Notes: generated by a model from the sequence alone, not told the origin. A stretch of DNA of 40,912 bases from an uncultured bacterium (GCA_903862465.1 CAIOYH010000095.1:1-40912); one strand, 5' to 3'. Numbered from the stretch's first letter, positions 7,993 through 16,453 are shown. A program made the numbers and translations.

Positions 7993-8451
7993 TCATTGCA
8001 TTTCTTTCAGGACAAATGCTTTGATAAACTCAAATGCCGCATGTAGGTTCTGCACAGCTTGTGGTGTCAAGTCTTCCACAAAATCGAACTCATAGGCTTT
8101 CACATGTAGCACATAAGTTCTAGGGTTTTTGTTGTATAATTTCCTGCATAAATCGAGTACATACGCCGTAGAAACAGCATGCATGGTAAATTCAATGGTT
8201 GCATTATCAGGCAAAACCTCTTCGAGTTTATAGGATTCAATATCTGCTACAGAAGCATCCACAAATATAACGGAGTCATAATCGGCAATCAAAACAGAAT
8301 CTTCTACATTCAATTGATAATTGCTGTCGGTGAAAACATTTTGAATATGTTCTTTGGCTATCCATGCATCCACCAATTCCACAAAGCGTGCCCCAATGCC
8401 ATCATCTTGCCTGCCGGGATTTCCGTAACCGTAAATTAAAGTTTTGCTCAT
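7993..8451 (-). CDS. hoxW: [NiFe]-hydrogenase maturation endopeptidase (HoxW-type, family M52)
   Basis: 152 residues, the normal length for M52 proteases. The start GYGNPGRQDDGIG (8-20) is the family signature; D17, D65 (FVDAS) and H91 (TMHAVS) align with the three nickel-sensing ligands known in HybD. After nickel insertion the enzyme cuts the large subunit behind the last His of the DPCxxCxxH motif, here releasing a 24-residue tail of HoxH. It is the last gene of the hox series, 63 bases after hoxH on the same strand, but a strong terminator lies in that gap. Expression therefore needs readthrough or a promoter not seen. Confident family call; specificity for this HoxH is from gene order. 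Confidence 0.92.
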   Translation of the reverse strand: MSKTLIYGYGNPGRQDDGIGARFVELVDAWIAKEHIQNVFTDSNYQLNVEDSVLIADYDSVIFVDASVADIESYKLEEVLPDNATIEFTMHAVSTAYVLDLCRKLYNKNPRTYVLHVKAYEFDFVEDLTPQAVQNLHAAFEFIKAFVLKEMQ

Positions 8452-8461
8452 AGTAATTCAT

Positions 8462-8497
8462 TAAAAAAAAGTCCGCTAAAAGCTAGCGGACTTTTCT
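8462..8497 (-). terminator. Intrinsic terminator between hoxH and hoxW
   Basis: On the minus strand AGTCCGCTA (8492-8484) pairs with TAGCGGACT (8478-8470) around a five-base loop, followed directly by eight T residues (complement of 8462-8469). It lies 18 bases beyond the hoxH stop and 11 bases before the hoxW start, so it should reduce hoxW expression. Confidence 0.85.
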
Positions 8498-8514
8498 ATT
8501 TTACATTCATTAAA

Positions 8515-9963
8515 TTAGGATTTGTAATGATCCATTTCGACGCCATTCGCATCATACAATTTAATATCTAGCGGCATCTTGCCCAAAGCATGCGTAGCAC
8601 AGCTCAAACAGGGATCATAAGCCCTGATGGCTATTTCTACAGCATTTTTCATAGGTTCGGTTATCACAGGCTGACCATTCATCATGTTCTTTGCAACAAA
8701 ATTAACGGATTGATTCATGGGTTCGTTGTTGTTGGTGGTCGAAACAATAAGGTTCGCCATTTCAATAGCATCATTATCATCAATTCTGTAATGATGAAAC
8801 AAAGTTCCGCGCGGTGCTTCAATCAAACCAACGCCTTCTTTTCCTTTTTTACCTTTAACTACAAGATCGTCTTTTTGCAAATCCGGATCGAGCAATAGTT
8901 CTTTCAACACTTCACCTGAGTGCAACAATTCAATTAATCGTGCCCAATGGGTATGCAAACAGTAATTGTTGGGTTTGCCGTTAGTATGTGCTTTGTAAAT
9001 CTCGAATTCTTTCTGCGCTTTTGGAGAAGGAATAAAATCGGCAGTATTTAAACGAGCTAAAGGACCCACGCGATACCAACCTTTTTCTTTGCCGATATGT
9101 GTCAAGTAAGGGAATTTCATATAGCTCCAATTCTTTACTTCTTCTTCGATGTAGTTATAGTAGTCTTGATAGTCAACATCGTCGAGGATTTTATTACCAT
9201 TGGCATCCACAGCACGCAACACACCATGATACAAATCCAAAGCACCATCTTTGCGAACAAGACTAAGATGATTGGAAGGGAAATACGCAAAACCATCGAC
9301 AAAATCGCGGTTCTTCATGTAATATCCTTTAAAGAATTGCAATGCACCGTCTGCCCAATCTATCATTTTATCAATATTCATGGGGTCAGCACCTTTCAAA
9401 AAGATGTCGCGTTCTTCAATCGTTAGGTTTTTGTTTATCCCTCCGGGGATGGCTCCCGTTCCGTGAATCTTTTTGCCGGCAGTGTGTTCAATAATCTCTT
9501 GACCAAACTTACGCATCAATACGCCTTGAGTAGCCAATTCGGGGAAATTAATGGCAACGCCTATCACATTCCGAATTGCAGGATCAGCATCATAACCCAA
9601 AAGGAAATCAGGAGATGCAAGATGAAAAAAATGTAAAGCATGGGATTGAAACATTTGTCCGTAATGCATCAAACGTCTCATCTTTTCGCCCGTGGCAGTC
9701 AATCCATGACCGGTTCCGGCACCAACAATTACGTCCAATGCCTTTGCAGCAGCCAAATGATGGCTTACGGGACATATACCACATAAACGTTGCACCAATA
9801 CAGGAGCTTCCCAATACGGACGACCTTGAACAAAACGTTCAAATCCGCGAAATTCTACAATATGGAGTCGCGTCTGAGCCACATTCATATTATCATCGAG
9901 ATGTATGGTTACTTTTCCGTGACCTTCCACTCGAGTTACAGGTTCTATAGTTACTTTTTTCAT
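8515..9963 (-). CDS. hoxH: NAD-linked [NiFe]-hydrogenase large subunit HoxH
   Basis: 482 residues, close to the roughly 480-490 of group 3d large subunits. The N-terminus carries the family start (EPVTRVEGHGKVTIHL). The L1 motif RLCGICPVSHH has C61 and C64; the C-terminal L5 motif DPCLSCATH has C452 and C455. These four cysteines bind the Ni-Fe(CN)2CO centre where H2 is split or formed. The 24 residues after H458 (ALGKMPLD to the end) are the propeptide removed by HoxW. Gene order F-U-Y-H-W and lengths match the Ralstonia/Cupriavidus soluble hydrogenase. In this genome hoxH is separated from hoxY by 702 bases holding a four-helix-bundle gene and short repeats, so cotranscription with hoxFUY is not certain. 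Confidence 0.95.
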   Translation of the reverse strand: MKKVTIEPVTRVEGHGKVTIHLDDNMNVAQTRLHIVEFRGFERFVQGRPYWEAPVLVQRLCGICPVSHHLAAAKALDVIVGAGTGHGLTATGEKMRRLMHYGQMFQSHALHFFHLASPDFLLGYDADPAIRNVIGVAINFPELATQGVLMRKFGQEIIEHTAGKKIHGTGAIPGGINKNLTIEERDIFLKGADPMNIDKMIDWADGALQFFKGYYMKNRDFVDGFAYFPSNHLSLVRKDGALDLYHGVLRAVDANGNKILDDVDYQDYYNYIEEEVKNWSYMKFPYLTHIGKEKGWYRVGPLARLNTADFIPSPKAQKEFEIYKAHTNGKPNNYCLHTHWARLIELLHSGEVLKELLLDPDLQKDDLVVKGKKGKEGVGLIEAPRGTLFHHYRIDDNDAIEMANLIVSTTNNNEPMNQSVNFVAKNMMNGQPVITEPMKNAVEIAIRAYDPCLSCATHALGKMPLDIKLYDANGVEMDHYKS

Positions 9964-10000
9964 TATTAATATTTTTTTCGTTATAATTGCTTTTTACTTC

Positions 10001-10106
10001 GTGTCACTTAGGGGGCATTTGCTGCGCGTCATTTTGCTTCGCGTCATTTACTTCGTGTCATTTACTTCGTGTCATTTATGGTCATTTATTATTATTGATG
10101 GTCATT
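10001..10106. repeat. GTCATT short-repeat tract upstream of hoxH
   Basis: GTCATT occurs at 10028, 10043, 10057, 10071, 10081 and 10101 (with GTCACT at 10003), spaced 10-20 bases. Between copies stand variants of TTACTTCGT and TGCTTCGC. The tract runs into the 3' end of the four-helix-bundle gene, whose last codons (TNDHQ and stop) are themselves repeat sequence. It is the downstream half of a repeat region that brackets this gene; see 10491-10662. Confidence 0.85.
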
Positions 10107-10466
10107 GGTGGTTGGTTTTGGACCGATGGAATTGATATAGTTGTTTAATTTTATACCGATAATGTTGATTTGATTCATGAACATAGTATAATCATTTTCG
10201 TTAATCAACTTGCGATTGAATGCCTTCACTAGCCAAGTTTTTGTTTCATATAACGAGCCTCTTGAATAATATCCAAAATGTTTTGCCTCGTTAAAATGAT
10301 ACCTTCCATATCCTTCGCTTAAATTTGCTGCTATAGAATCAGAAGCTCGAACCAATTGTTTCCCAATGGTGTCTTTTGAAAAATAATCCCAAAGGATTAC
10401 TATCTCCCAAATTTTATCACCAAGTTCCATTGATAACTGATAAACTTGCAATTCATCTAACTTCAT
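10092..10466 (-). CDS. Four-helix-bundle protein of the S23/IVP family inserted in the hox operon
   Basis: 124 residues. The sequence MKLDELQVYQLSMELGDKIW, followed by IGKQLVRASDSIAANLSEGYGR, SRGSLYETKTWLVKA and a last amphipathic helix, fits the 23S rRNA intervening-sequence protein family (PF05635-type four-helix bundle; related to Avd). The hallmark IxxNLSEGYGR is clear. Members are found in rRNA intervening sequences and scattered singly in Bacteroidota genomes; their molecular function is not settled. Here the gene lies between hoxY and hoxH, same strand, and is flanked on both sides by AATGAC/GTCATT repeats. Its last six codons (TTNDHQ) are encoded by the repeat. This suggests arrival together with the repeats. 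No role in hydrogenase assembly is evident. Confidence 0.88.
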   Translation of the reverse strand: MKLDELQVYQLSMELGDKIWEIVILWDYFSKDTIGKQLVRASDSIAANLSEGYGRYHFNEAKHFGYYSRGSLYETKTWLVKAFNRKLINENDYTMFMNQINIIGIKLNNYINSIGPKPTTNDHQ

Positions 10467-10490
10467 ATAAATTTAAAACTACAGATTATA

Positions 10491-10662
10491 AATGACTATT
10501 AATTACTTTAAAACTAATGACCTCTTCAATGACTATTAATGACTACTAATGACTTTCTTTAATGACCTCCTCAATGACAATTAATGACCTCTTCAATGAC
10601 TACTAATGACTTCTTCAATGACCATTAATGACCTTTTCTAATGACCATTAATGACCATAAAA
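10491..10662. repeat. AATGAC repeat tract between hoxY and the four-helix-bundle gene
   Basis: Fourteen copies of AATGAC start at 10491, 10516, 10528, 10538, 10548, 10561, 10573, 10583, 10595, 10605, 10617, 10627, 10640 and 10650. Spacings alternate mainly between 10 and 12-13 bases, so pairs repeat about every 22-23 bases (type AATGACCATTAATGACC). ATTAAT between copies makes many of them near-palindromic. The same word set recurs at 20770-20806. The tract would be transcribed within the hox message. Confidence 0.9.
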
Positions 10663-10665
10663 GGT

Positions 10666-11214
10666 TTAATCAAATTTTACTAGTTCATAAGGGATATTTA
10701 ACTCATCACCCGTTACCAAGGCAACAACAGCAGCCCAAATGAGGTCAGCTTTTGGTGGACAGCCGGGTAAGTAGTAATCAATTTTCACGATTTCATGACA
10801 TGGATATACTTTATCTAAAATCATGGGGAGTTCTTCATCATTTGGCAAAATTCTTTCGGTGTTTCTGCCAACCGTTGGACCTTTCAAGTATGCTTCTTCA
10901 ATACATTCTTTAACGTCAATGCCATTACGTAAGGCAGGTAATCCACCCATAATGGCACATTCGCCTAAAGAAATCAGAATCTTGCAATGTTTGCGGAATT
11001 CTTTCAACACGTGGATGTTTTCACTGTTGCAACAACCGCCTTCAATGATGCCAATATCACATTCTTTGGTGAATGTTTTTATATCGTCAATAGGCGATTT
11101 ATTAAATTCAACTAAATCTATAAGCTGAAGTATTCTAGCGTCAATATCAAGAATTGCCATGTGACATCCGAAACACCCTGCTAGAGAAGTTGTAGCTATA
11201 ATTGGTTTACTCAT
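10666..11214 (-). CDS. hoxY: NAD-linked [NiFe]-hydrogenase small subunit HoxY
   Basis: 182 residues, the short small-subunit form typical of soluble bidirectional hydrogenases. It has no twin-arginine signal and no C-terminal ferredoxin-like extension. C14 and C17 (LAGCFGCHMA), C86 (SLGECAIMGG) and C152 (LPGCPPKAD) are the four ligands of the proximal [4Fe-4S] cluster, which passes electrons between HoxH and the HoxU/HoxF diaphorase. The start is 18 bases after the hoxU stop, consistent with one operon. The gene following it in the operon is, unusually, not hoxH but a four-helix-bundle protein. Identification is firm. Confidence 0.94.
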   Translation of the reverse strand: MSKPIIATTSLAGCFGCHMAILDIDARILQLIDLVEFNKSPIDDIKTFTKECDIGIIEGGCCNSENIHVLKEFRKHCKILISLGECAIMGGLPALRNGIDVKECIEEAYLKGPTVGRNTERILPNDEELPMILDKVYPCHEIVKIDYYLPGCPPKADLIWAAVVALVTGDELNIPYELVKFD

Positions 11215-11232
11215 ATTATGTATCCTCCTATA

Positions 11233-11937
11233 TTATTGATGATTATTTTCAATATCTGAACCTATTGGCATGGTGTCATATTTCCTTTGTCCGATAGGTG
11301 TCACGAAACCAATTTCTTTTTTCAGGATACATCCAACAGGACAAATATCCATAGCTTGTTGAGCCATCTCATCGGTCATGGTTGCTGCAAGTTTCTTGTC
11401 AATATTGATTTCGAGTGTGGTCCCTCTGCCTTTAAATGCAAAGATACTGCGTCCTTCTTCATCTTTAATGACACGCACACAACGTTTGCAAAAGATGCAA
11501 CGATTGCGTTCCAAAAAGATTTTTGGTGTAGTAGCATCAATTTCTCTGCGTTCGAAAGCATACGGGAAACGTGGTACCATCATTTGGTATTTGTATCCCA
11601 ATGCCTGCAAATCGCAGTTTCCGCTCTTTTCGCAAGCAGGGCAAAAGTGATTGCCTTCCACAAAAAGCATTTCAACGATAGCCTTACGGATATCGAGAAA
11701 TTCGGGGGTATTGTTTTCAACAGCCATGCCTTCCTCAGCGGGAGTGGTACAGGCAGCCATGTTACGACCATTGACTTTGACGGTACACATTCTGCATGAA
11801 CCGGCAGGAATCAAATCGCGCATGTGACAAAGTACAGGGATATACACCCCATTGTCGGCAGCAGCATCAACCAACAGTTGACCTTTGGTGCCTTGACATT
11901 CTTTGCCGTCTATCGTGAATTTTATTGTTTCACTCAT
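11233..11937 (-). CDS. hoxU: Hydrogenase diaphorase iron-sulfur subunit HoxU (NuoG-like)
   Basis: 234 residues, exactly the usual HoxU length. C37, C48, C51 and C63 form an N-terminal plant-type [2Fe-2S] site. H97, C99, C102 and C108 (NHFCPACEKSGNC) form the His-ligated NuoG-type [4Fe-4S] site. C147, C150, C153 with C199/C203 (CIFCKRC and CPVGC) provide a further [4Fe-4S] site. Together they make the electron wire between HoxF flavin and HoxY. The start lies 17 bases after the hoxF stop and the stop 18 bases before hoxY, so translation is likely coupled. All expected ligands are present. Confidence 0.94.
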   Translation of the reverse strand: MSETIKFTIDGKECQGTKGQLLVDAAADNGVYIPVLCHMRDLIPAGSCRMCTVKVNGRNMAACTTPAEEGMAVENNTPEFLDIRKAIVEMLFVEGNHFCPACEKSGNCDLQALGYKYQMMVPRFPYAFERREIDATTPKIFLERNRCIFCKRCVRVIKDEEGRSIFAFKGRGTTLEINIDKKLAATMTDEMAQQAMDICPVGCILKKEIGFVTPIGQRKYDTMPIGSDIENNHQ

Positions 11938-11954
11938 ATTATAATTCCTTATCT

Positions 11955-13769
11955 TTAGTTTATATTTACTTTAGCTAATTCGTGAACCTCCGAACTTCTA
12001 CCCACAACTTCGCAAGAGGCTTTGACTGATTTCTCCATATCGAAATCGCTTTGATAATCCACATCTTTTACGCGTGCATCATACAATTCGGGGAAGTTCT
12101 TGATGGTAGTGGAAATGGGGTTCGATGATGTTTGACCTAAACCACAACGGGTCGTTTTGCGTAGTATTTCGCTCCATGCTTGCATGTTTTCTACATCTTT
12201 TTTGATAGCATGTCCGGCAACAACTTTCTCGATGGCATTGCGCAGTATCATATTAAATGAACGACAGGTGACGCATGAACCGCAAGATTCATCTGCAAAG
12301 AACTCCATAAAATTCAAAACCACATCTTTCAATATGTCGCGTTGTTGACCTATCACTATCATAGAACCGCCTGTTGGCAAATCTTCGAGGGCAATCTTAC
12401 GATGAAACTGATTTGGTGGTAAGCATATACCTGAAGGACCTGCTACCTGAACAGCTTGAACATTTTCTGCACCGACCATTTCTAACATGGCGTTGATGCT
12501 CATCCCCCACTCTATTTCATAAACTCCGGGGAATTTGCAGTCGCCTGAAATGCTCAATAGTTTTGTTCCTGCCGATTCTGAGGTGCCTAAAGTGTTATAC
12601 CAAGCCGCACCTTTTTCGATGATGCGCGTGGCAGAACAGAATGTTTCAACATTGTTGACCACTGTAGGTTTGCCTTTGTATCCTTTTTGAACAGGGAAAG
12701 GCGGACGGTTGCGAGGTTCGCCACGTTTGCCTTCTGCTGATTCTATTAAGGCTGACTCTTCTCCACAGACATAAGCACCTGCACCCATCTGTATGCGAAT
12801 ATCGAAATTATAGCCTCTGCCAAGGATATTATTCCCTAAGAAATTCTTGATACGCATATCTTTCAATACATTTTCAAGATAAGCTTTCATATAGGTATAT
12901 TCATGTCGGAGATATAAGATACCTTCAGCAGCACCAATGGCAAATCCACCTATCGTCATACCTTCGAAAAGCATATAAGCGCGTTCTGTTAAAAGCACAC
13001 GGTCTTTGAATGTGCCGGGTTCGCCTTCATCAGCATTACATATAATATAATGTACACCCGATTCTCTTGAGCAGAAATCCCATTTCATCCCGGTAGGAAA
13101 GCCTGCGCCTCCACGTCCGCGTAAATTAGATTCTTTCATCTCTTTAATGACGGATTTGGCATCCGAGGTCAGTGCTTTGGCTATACCTATACCTAATGTA
13201 TAGTCTGACAAAACCACAGCGCCCGTTTTGCGGATGTTGTTATGCACCATTGATTTCATCAAAGGATTCGCATTGTTGCCGTCGCCATAATGGGCAATCA
13301 TATCCTGAACAGGTATCCCGACTTTCATGCCGGCAACGATGTCGCGAACTTTTTGACGGTTCAATTCGTTGAAAACAATACCATTGATTAATGCGGCAGG
13401 TTCTTGATCGTTCATACCAATGCAGGCTGTGTAATACAAACCGATTTTACCATCAGCAGTTGTGTTGCCAAATTTCACACCCGTTTGTTTTTCGAATTCA
13501 TCCACCACATCTTTCATACCCATCATGCACGAAACAACGCTGTTGTTCATGTAAACAGCATATTTTCCTACGGCAGTGGTGGAGAAAAAGTGGTAGAAGG
13601 AGAGCGTTTGCACTACATCAACTTCGGAAATACGAAGCATTGTAGCCAAAAGAGAAACCGCTTCGGCGGATACATGCCCGAAGGTTGATTGCACATTCAG
13701 GAGAATGTCCATCAAACGAGACGCATCGCTGCCATGGGCTTCGACAATACTAATTATTTTTTCTTTCAT
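11955..13769 (-). CDS. hoxF: Hydrogenase diaphorase flavoprotein HoxF (NuoE-NuoF fusion)
   Basis: 604 residues, matching the fused HoxF of soluble NAD-reducing hydrogenases (about 600). Residues 1-150 are a NuoE-like domain; from about 170 the NuoF part begins. GRGGAGFPTG (218-227) and NADEGEPGTFKDR bind NAD(H) and FMN. C496, C499, C502 (ESCGSCVTC) and C542 ligate a [4Fe-4S] cluster. It oxidises or reduces NAD(H) and exchanges electrons with HoxU. In the NuoE-like domain only C81 and C116 of the four usual [2Fe-2S] ligands are visible; the expected partners are N76 and N120. So this cluster may be absent or altered. It is the first gene of the operon; no separate hoxE is seen in the window. 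Confidence 0.94.
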   Translation of the reverse strand: MKEKIISIVEAHGSDASRLMDILLNVQSTFGHVSAEAVSLLATMLRISEVDVVQTLSFYHFFSTTAVGKYAVYMNNSVVSCMMGMKDVVDEFEKQTGVKFGNTTADGKIGLYYTACIGMNDQEPAALINGIVFNELNRQKVRDIVAGMKVGIPVQDMIAHYGDGNNANPLMKSMVHNNIRKTGAVVLSDYTLGIGIAKALTSDAKSVIKEMKESNLRGRGGAGFPTGMKWDFCSRESGVHYIICNADEGEPGTFKDRVLLTERAYMLFEGMTIGGFAIGAAEGILYLRHEYTYMKAYLENVLKDMRIKNFLGNNILGRGYNFDIRIQMGAGAYVCGEESALIESAEGKRGEPRNRPPFPVQKGYKGKPTVVNNVETFCSATRIIEKGAAWYNTLGTSESAGTKLLSISGDCKFPGVYEIEWGMSINAMLEMVGAENVQAVQVAGPSGICLPPNQFHRKIALEDLPTGGSMIVIGQQRDILKDVVLNFMEFFADESCGSCVTCRSFNMILRNAIEKVVAGHAIKKDVENMQAWSEILRKTTRCGLGQTSSNPISTTIKNFPELYDARVKDVDYQSDFDMEKSVKASCEVVGRSSEVHELAKVNIN

Positions 13770-14260
13770 AGACTTGTGTTATTTATATTTGTCAATAGAA
13801 TTATAGATAAATGTCATTAAAGTTTGACGCGGCAAAATTAAAACGTTTTTTCGAATAAAAAAGCTTTTACGAAAAATATTTTATATATTTATTTTTCAGG
13901 CTTGCATATCAACAACTTATAGACACAAATTGTTTAAAATATTTTTCTTTACAAATATACTGCCAAAGTAGGGCTATTGATATTATTTATTTTTATGTTG
14001 AGATTTTTTAGGCTATTAGACCTTTACCTTGCTACACATTGGGATAAAAAAATGCTGAATAGATCTATGTTTTTACTCTGAGCACGTACGTTTCCCGAGG
14101 ATTTACGCTCAAAGGAAAAACCACTTAAGCACAAAGGATCTTAAATACAAAGGCACAAAGACACTATGGCACCAAGAAGAAAGATTAATTTCAAATTTGG
14201 TATTTGGAATCTAGAGCTTGGAGCTTGGCATTTGGGGTATCTTGAGGGATAATGACTTTT
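13770..14260. other. Gene-free region upstream of hoxF
   Basis: AT-rich spacer between hoxF and the next minus-strand gene. It must hold the hox promoter: on the minus strand TAATTTTG (13840-13833) and TATATTTG (13959-13952) both fit TAnnTTTG, but neither has a clear TTG at the right distance. The part from 14100 to 14240 is degenerate repeat of the CACAAAGG/CACTATGGCACC and TTTGGTATTTGG kinds seen elsewhere in the window. No RNA gene was recognised. Confidence 0.5.
13833..13840 (-). promoter_or_regulatory. hoxF: Candidate -7 element of the hox operon promoter
   Basis: Minus strand TAATTTTG, 64 bases upstream of the hoxF start codon. It matches the -7 consensus but lacks a recognisable -33 TTG, so the call is weak. 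Confidence 0.3.
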
Positions 14261-15319
14261 TTATTGTATTTTATCCTCCTCAGGTTTCTGTATGGTGAAA
14301 TAAGAAAATATGCAGGTTGATTGCAGGTTGATTTCTCGGCTAAGGCGATGTTTTATTTCGGTGGCAACATAGGGTTGAATTATCTCAGCCTTTTCATAAT
14401 AGTCAATCAAAGAGGCTGCAGAGGCAATGCCTAAATGGAACTTTATGCCCACATCGGGTGGCGTTTGGTTTCGATAATGAATCAAATACAAACTTTCATC
14501 TATGGTTTTCTGCACGGGTTCAAGGTTTGCCACAATTTTTTCTCTACATAAGGTCATAATTTCATCATGATTGTCGGCAATGAACGGTATCTTGAACAAT
14601 TGATTTGTCAGTTCATCCAAGTGCACGGTAAATTCCTGCATCGGTTTTTTCAACCCCTGCTGAGTATATTTTATTTGATTGAACTTGATGGCGGGCATCC
14701 ATGGAAATTTCCACATCGGAATCTTTATAAAGTCGAAAGAAGTATCTGCAACTGAGCCTAGTTCAAGATAGGGTAGAAGCTCCTCAACAATACTATGGTA
14801 GCACATTAGTACCCGATGTTGTAAAATAACATTGGTCACTGTATAAATATATTTGTTTTCTTCATCTGCTGCATACTCCCCGAGTGAATGATGTAGCGAC
14901 CAACATTTTTCCTTTTCAAAAGGCAACAGTTCCATTAATTGCATGAACTCTAATCGCCCTGTAGTAGCCTTTTTTAATGTTTCTCGAAATTTATTTTTTA
15001 GCGCCCTGTGTCTTCCAATTAATACCAAGGAATCTTTATCTTTTGGTTTGCTTCGAATCAACTTTTGCATGTCTATCTCATCTTGAATAGCTTGATCCAT
15101 CATAGCTACATGTTCAGGCGTTTTTCTAAAATGATGCTTCAATAAGGCAAGAACTTCTAAATCGCGTAACGTATCTATATTTAAGAAAATTTTAATTTCA
15201 TGCGCTATGGGATTTATCATAATAAAAAGCTCTGCAAGAAGGGTGGATGGCAACACTCGCGCCTCTTCGTTCCAACCATCAATGCGTGATGGTAATTTAT
15301 TGAAGTTTCCGATAATCAT
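14261..15319 (-). CDS. Unassigned cytoplasmic protein, paralogue of the next gene (352 aa)
   Basis: Not recognised. It has no signal peptide, membrane segment or cysteine-rich motif. It opens with NFNKLPSRIDGWNEEARVLPS and closes with EIKHRLSREINLQSTCIFSY. Both blocks are shared with the protein encoded at 15398-16453, as are central blocks DFIKIPMWKFPWMP and IKFHLGIASAASLIDYYEKA. The rest is helical and charged. The two genes are tandem, same strand, 78 bases apart, and clearly duplicated long ago. The DFIKIPxWKFP block is the most conserved and would make the best search query. Nothing in the sequence indicates a reaction. Divergently oriented to them is the Fn3-like gene at 16669 with its 21-bp array. 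Confidence 0.82.
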   Translation of the reverse strand: MIIGNFNKLPSRIDGWNEEARVLPSTLLAELFIMINPIAHEIKIFLNIDTLRDLEVLALLKHHFRKTPEHVAMMDQAIQDEIDMQKLIRSKPKDKDSLVLIGRHRALKNKFRETLKKATTGRLEFMQLMELLPFEKEKCWSLHHSLGEYAADEENKYIYTVTNVILQHRVLMCYHSIVEELLPYLELGSVADTSFDFIKIPMWKFPWMPAIKFNQIKYTQQGLKKPMQEFTVHLDELTNQLFKIPFIADNHDEIMTLCREKIVANLEPVQKTIDESLYLIHYRNQTPPDVGIKFHLGIASAASLIDYYEKAEIIQPYVATEIKHRLSREINLQSTCIFSYFTIQKPEEDKIQ

Positions 15320-15397
15320 TTCCGTAAAGTATTAGTATAGCTATTTTCAAATCTATTATTTATAAGATATAACGTCATTCTGCTTATCTTTAGTCTT

Positions 15398-16453
15398 TTA
15401 TTTTCGCTCCTTATCAGCTTGCTCAATGGTGCAATACGAAAATATACAGCTTGATTGCAAGTTGATTTCTTTGCCAAGGCGGTCTTTTATTTCGGAAGCA
15501 ATATAAGGCTCAACAATTTCCAATCGTTCAAAATAATGAATCAGATTTTCGGCTGAGGTGATGCCCAAATTAAATGTCATACCTGAATCTTTTTCCGTTT
15601 TATTTCGTTGTTGGCTACAATATAGACTGTCGTTTATGGCTTGTTGCATGGGTTGCTGAAAGGGCATAATCTTTTGCTTAAATAGGTGCAGTATTTTTTC
15701 GCAATTATCAGCAGTAAAGGACAATTCGGACATTGCTTTAACACATTCGTTGAATTGCGTATGAAACGCAAGCAATGGTTTTTTCAAATCCTCACGGGTA
15801 TATTTCAGTTGAAAAAACTCCATATCTGTCATCATCGGAAACTTCCATAATGGTATCTTTATGAAATCGGAAGTTAGTGCATTTGTTGCAGCGAATTCGG
15901 TGTAGGTAAACTCCTGTTCAACCTGAAAATCAAAGGCAAAAATATACTCCTTTTCTTTTATTATAGTTGTCAGCTTTTGAATATAAGGGTTTTCATTGTT
16001 ATCATTTGAATCATACTGAGGAACCTCTAGTTGCCAAAACTCTTCTTTACTGAAATCAGCTAACTCAGTTATTTTTAGCTCCTTTAATCTTTTTATGTTG
16101 TACTCATGATAGGCTTTTCGATACTCAACAACCATTGTACGATGAATATTTATCAAAACTAATTCCTGTTTATTTTTAATTTTCTTCAATTTGAGCTGCT
16201 TTGTTATCTTATGAAGCTCTTGAACCTCTTTGATATGTTTAATAGCATCTTCATTTCCGGTAGCAGCATGTAAAGAAGCTCTTAGCATCCATTCATCACT
16301 CCTTTCTTCTAGCTCAATATTTCCTAAAAACTCATACGATATCAAAGAAGCCATTTCCAAACGCTCTGCTAACATGGTATTTGGAAATACACTAAGTGCC
16401 TCGTTGAATATATCTATACGGGATGGATCTTTATTTAAGTTGACGATTTTCAT
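15398..16453 (-). CDS. Unassigned cytoplasmic protein, paralogue of the previous gene (351 aa)
   Basis: Not recognised. It follows the same plan as its neighbour: an N-terminal block NLNKDPSRIDIFNEALSVFP, a charged helical stretch with many KxxKxxK patterns, DFIKIPLWKFPMMTDMEFFQ, then MTFNLGITSAENLIHYFERL and EIKDRLGKEINLQSSCIFSY. The spacing of these blocks is kept over the whole length, so both copies probably fold alike and are under selection. The final Cys in the SCIFSY block is shared. It is the first of the pair in transcription order; the 215 bases upstream, towards 16669, must hold divergent promoters. No enzyme family can be named from the sequence. Confidence 0.82.
   Translation of the reverse strand: MKIVNLNKDPSRIDIFNEALSVFPNTMLAERLEMASLISYEFLGNIELEERSDEWMLRASLHAATGNEDAIKHIKEVQELHKITKQLKLKKIKNKQELVLINIHRTMVVEYRKAYHEYNIKRLKELKITELADFSKEEFWQLEVPQYDSNDNNENPYIQKLTTIIKEKEYIFAFDFQVEQEFTYTEFAATNALTSDFIKIPLWKFPMMTDMEFFQLKYTREDLKKPLLAFHTQFNECVKAMSELSFTADNCEKILHLFKQKIMPFQQPMQQAINDSLYCSQQRNKTEKDSGMTFNLGITSAENLIHYFERLEIVEPYIASEIKDRLGKEINLQSSCIFSYCTIEQADKERK

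Noticed and set aside
10092-10665. Diversity-generating retroelement (Avd-like four-helix protein)
   Set aside because: No reverse transcriptase, template repeat or variable repeat is visible; the S23/IVP family explains the protein.
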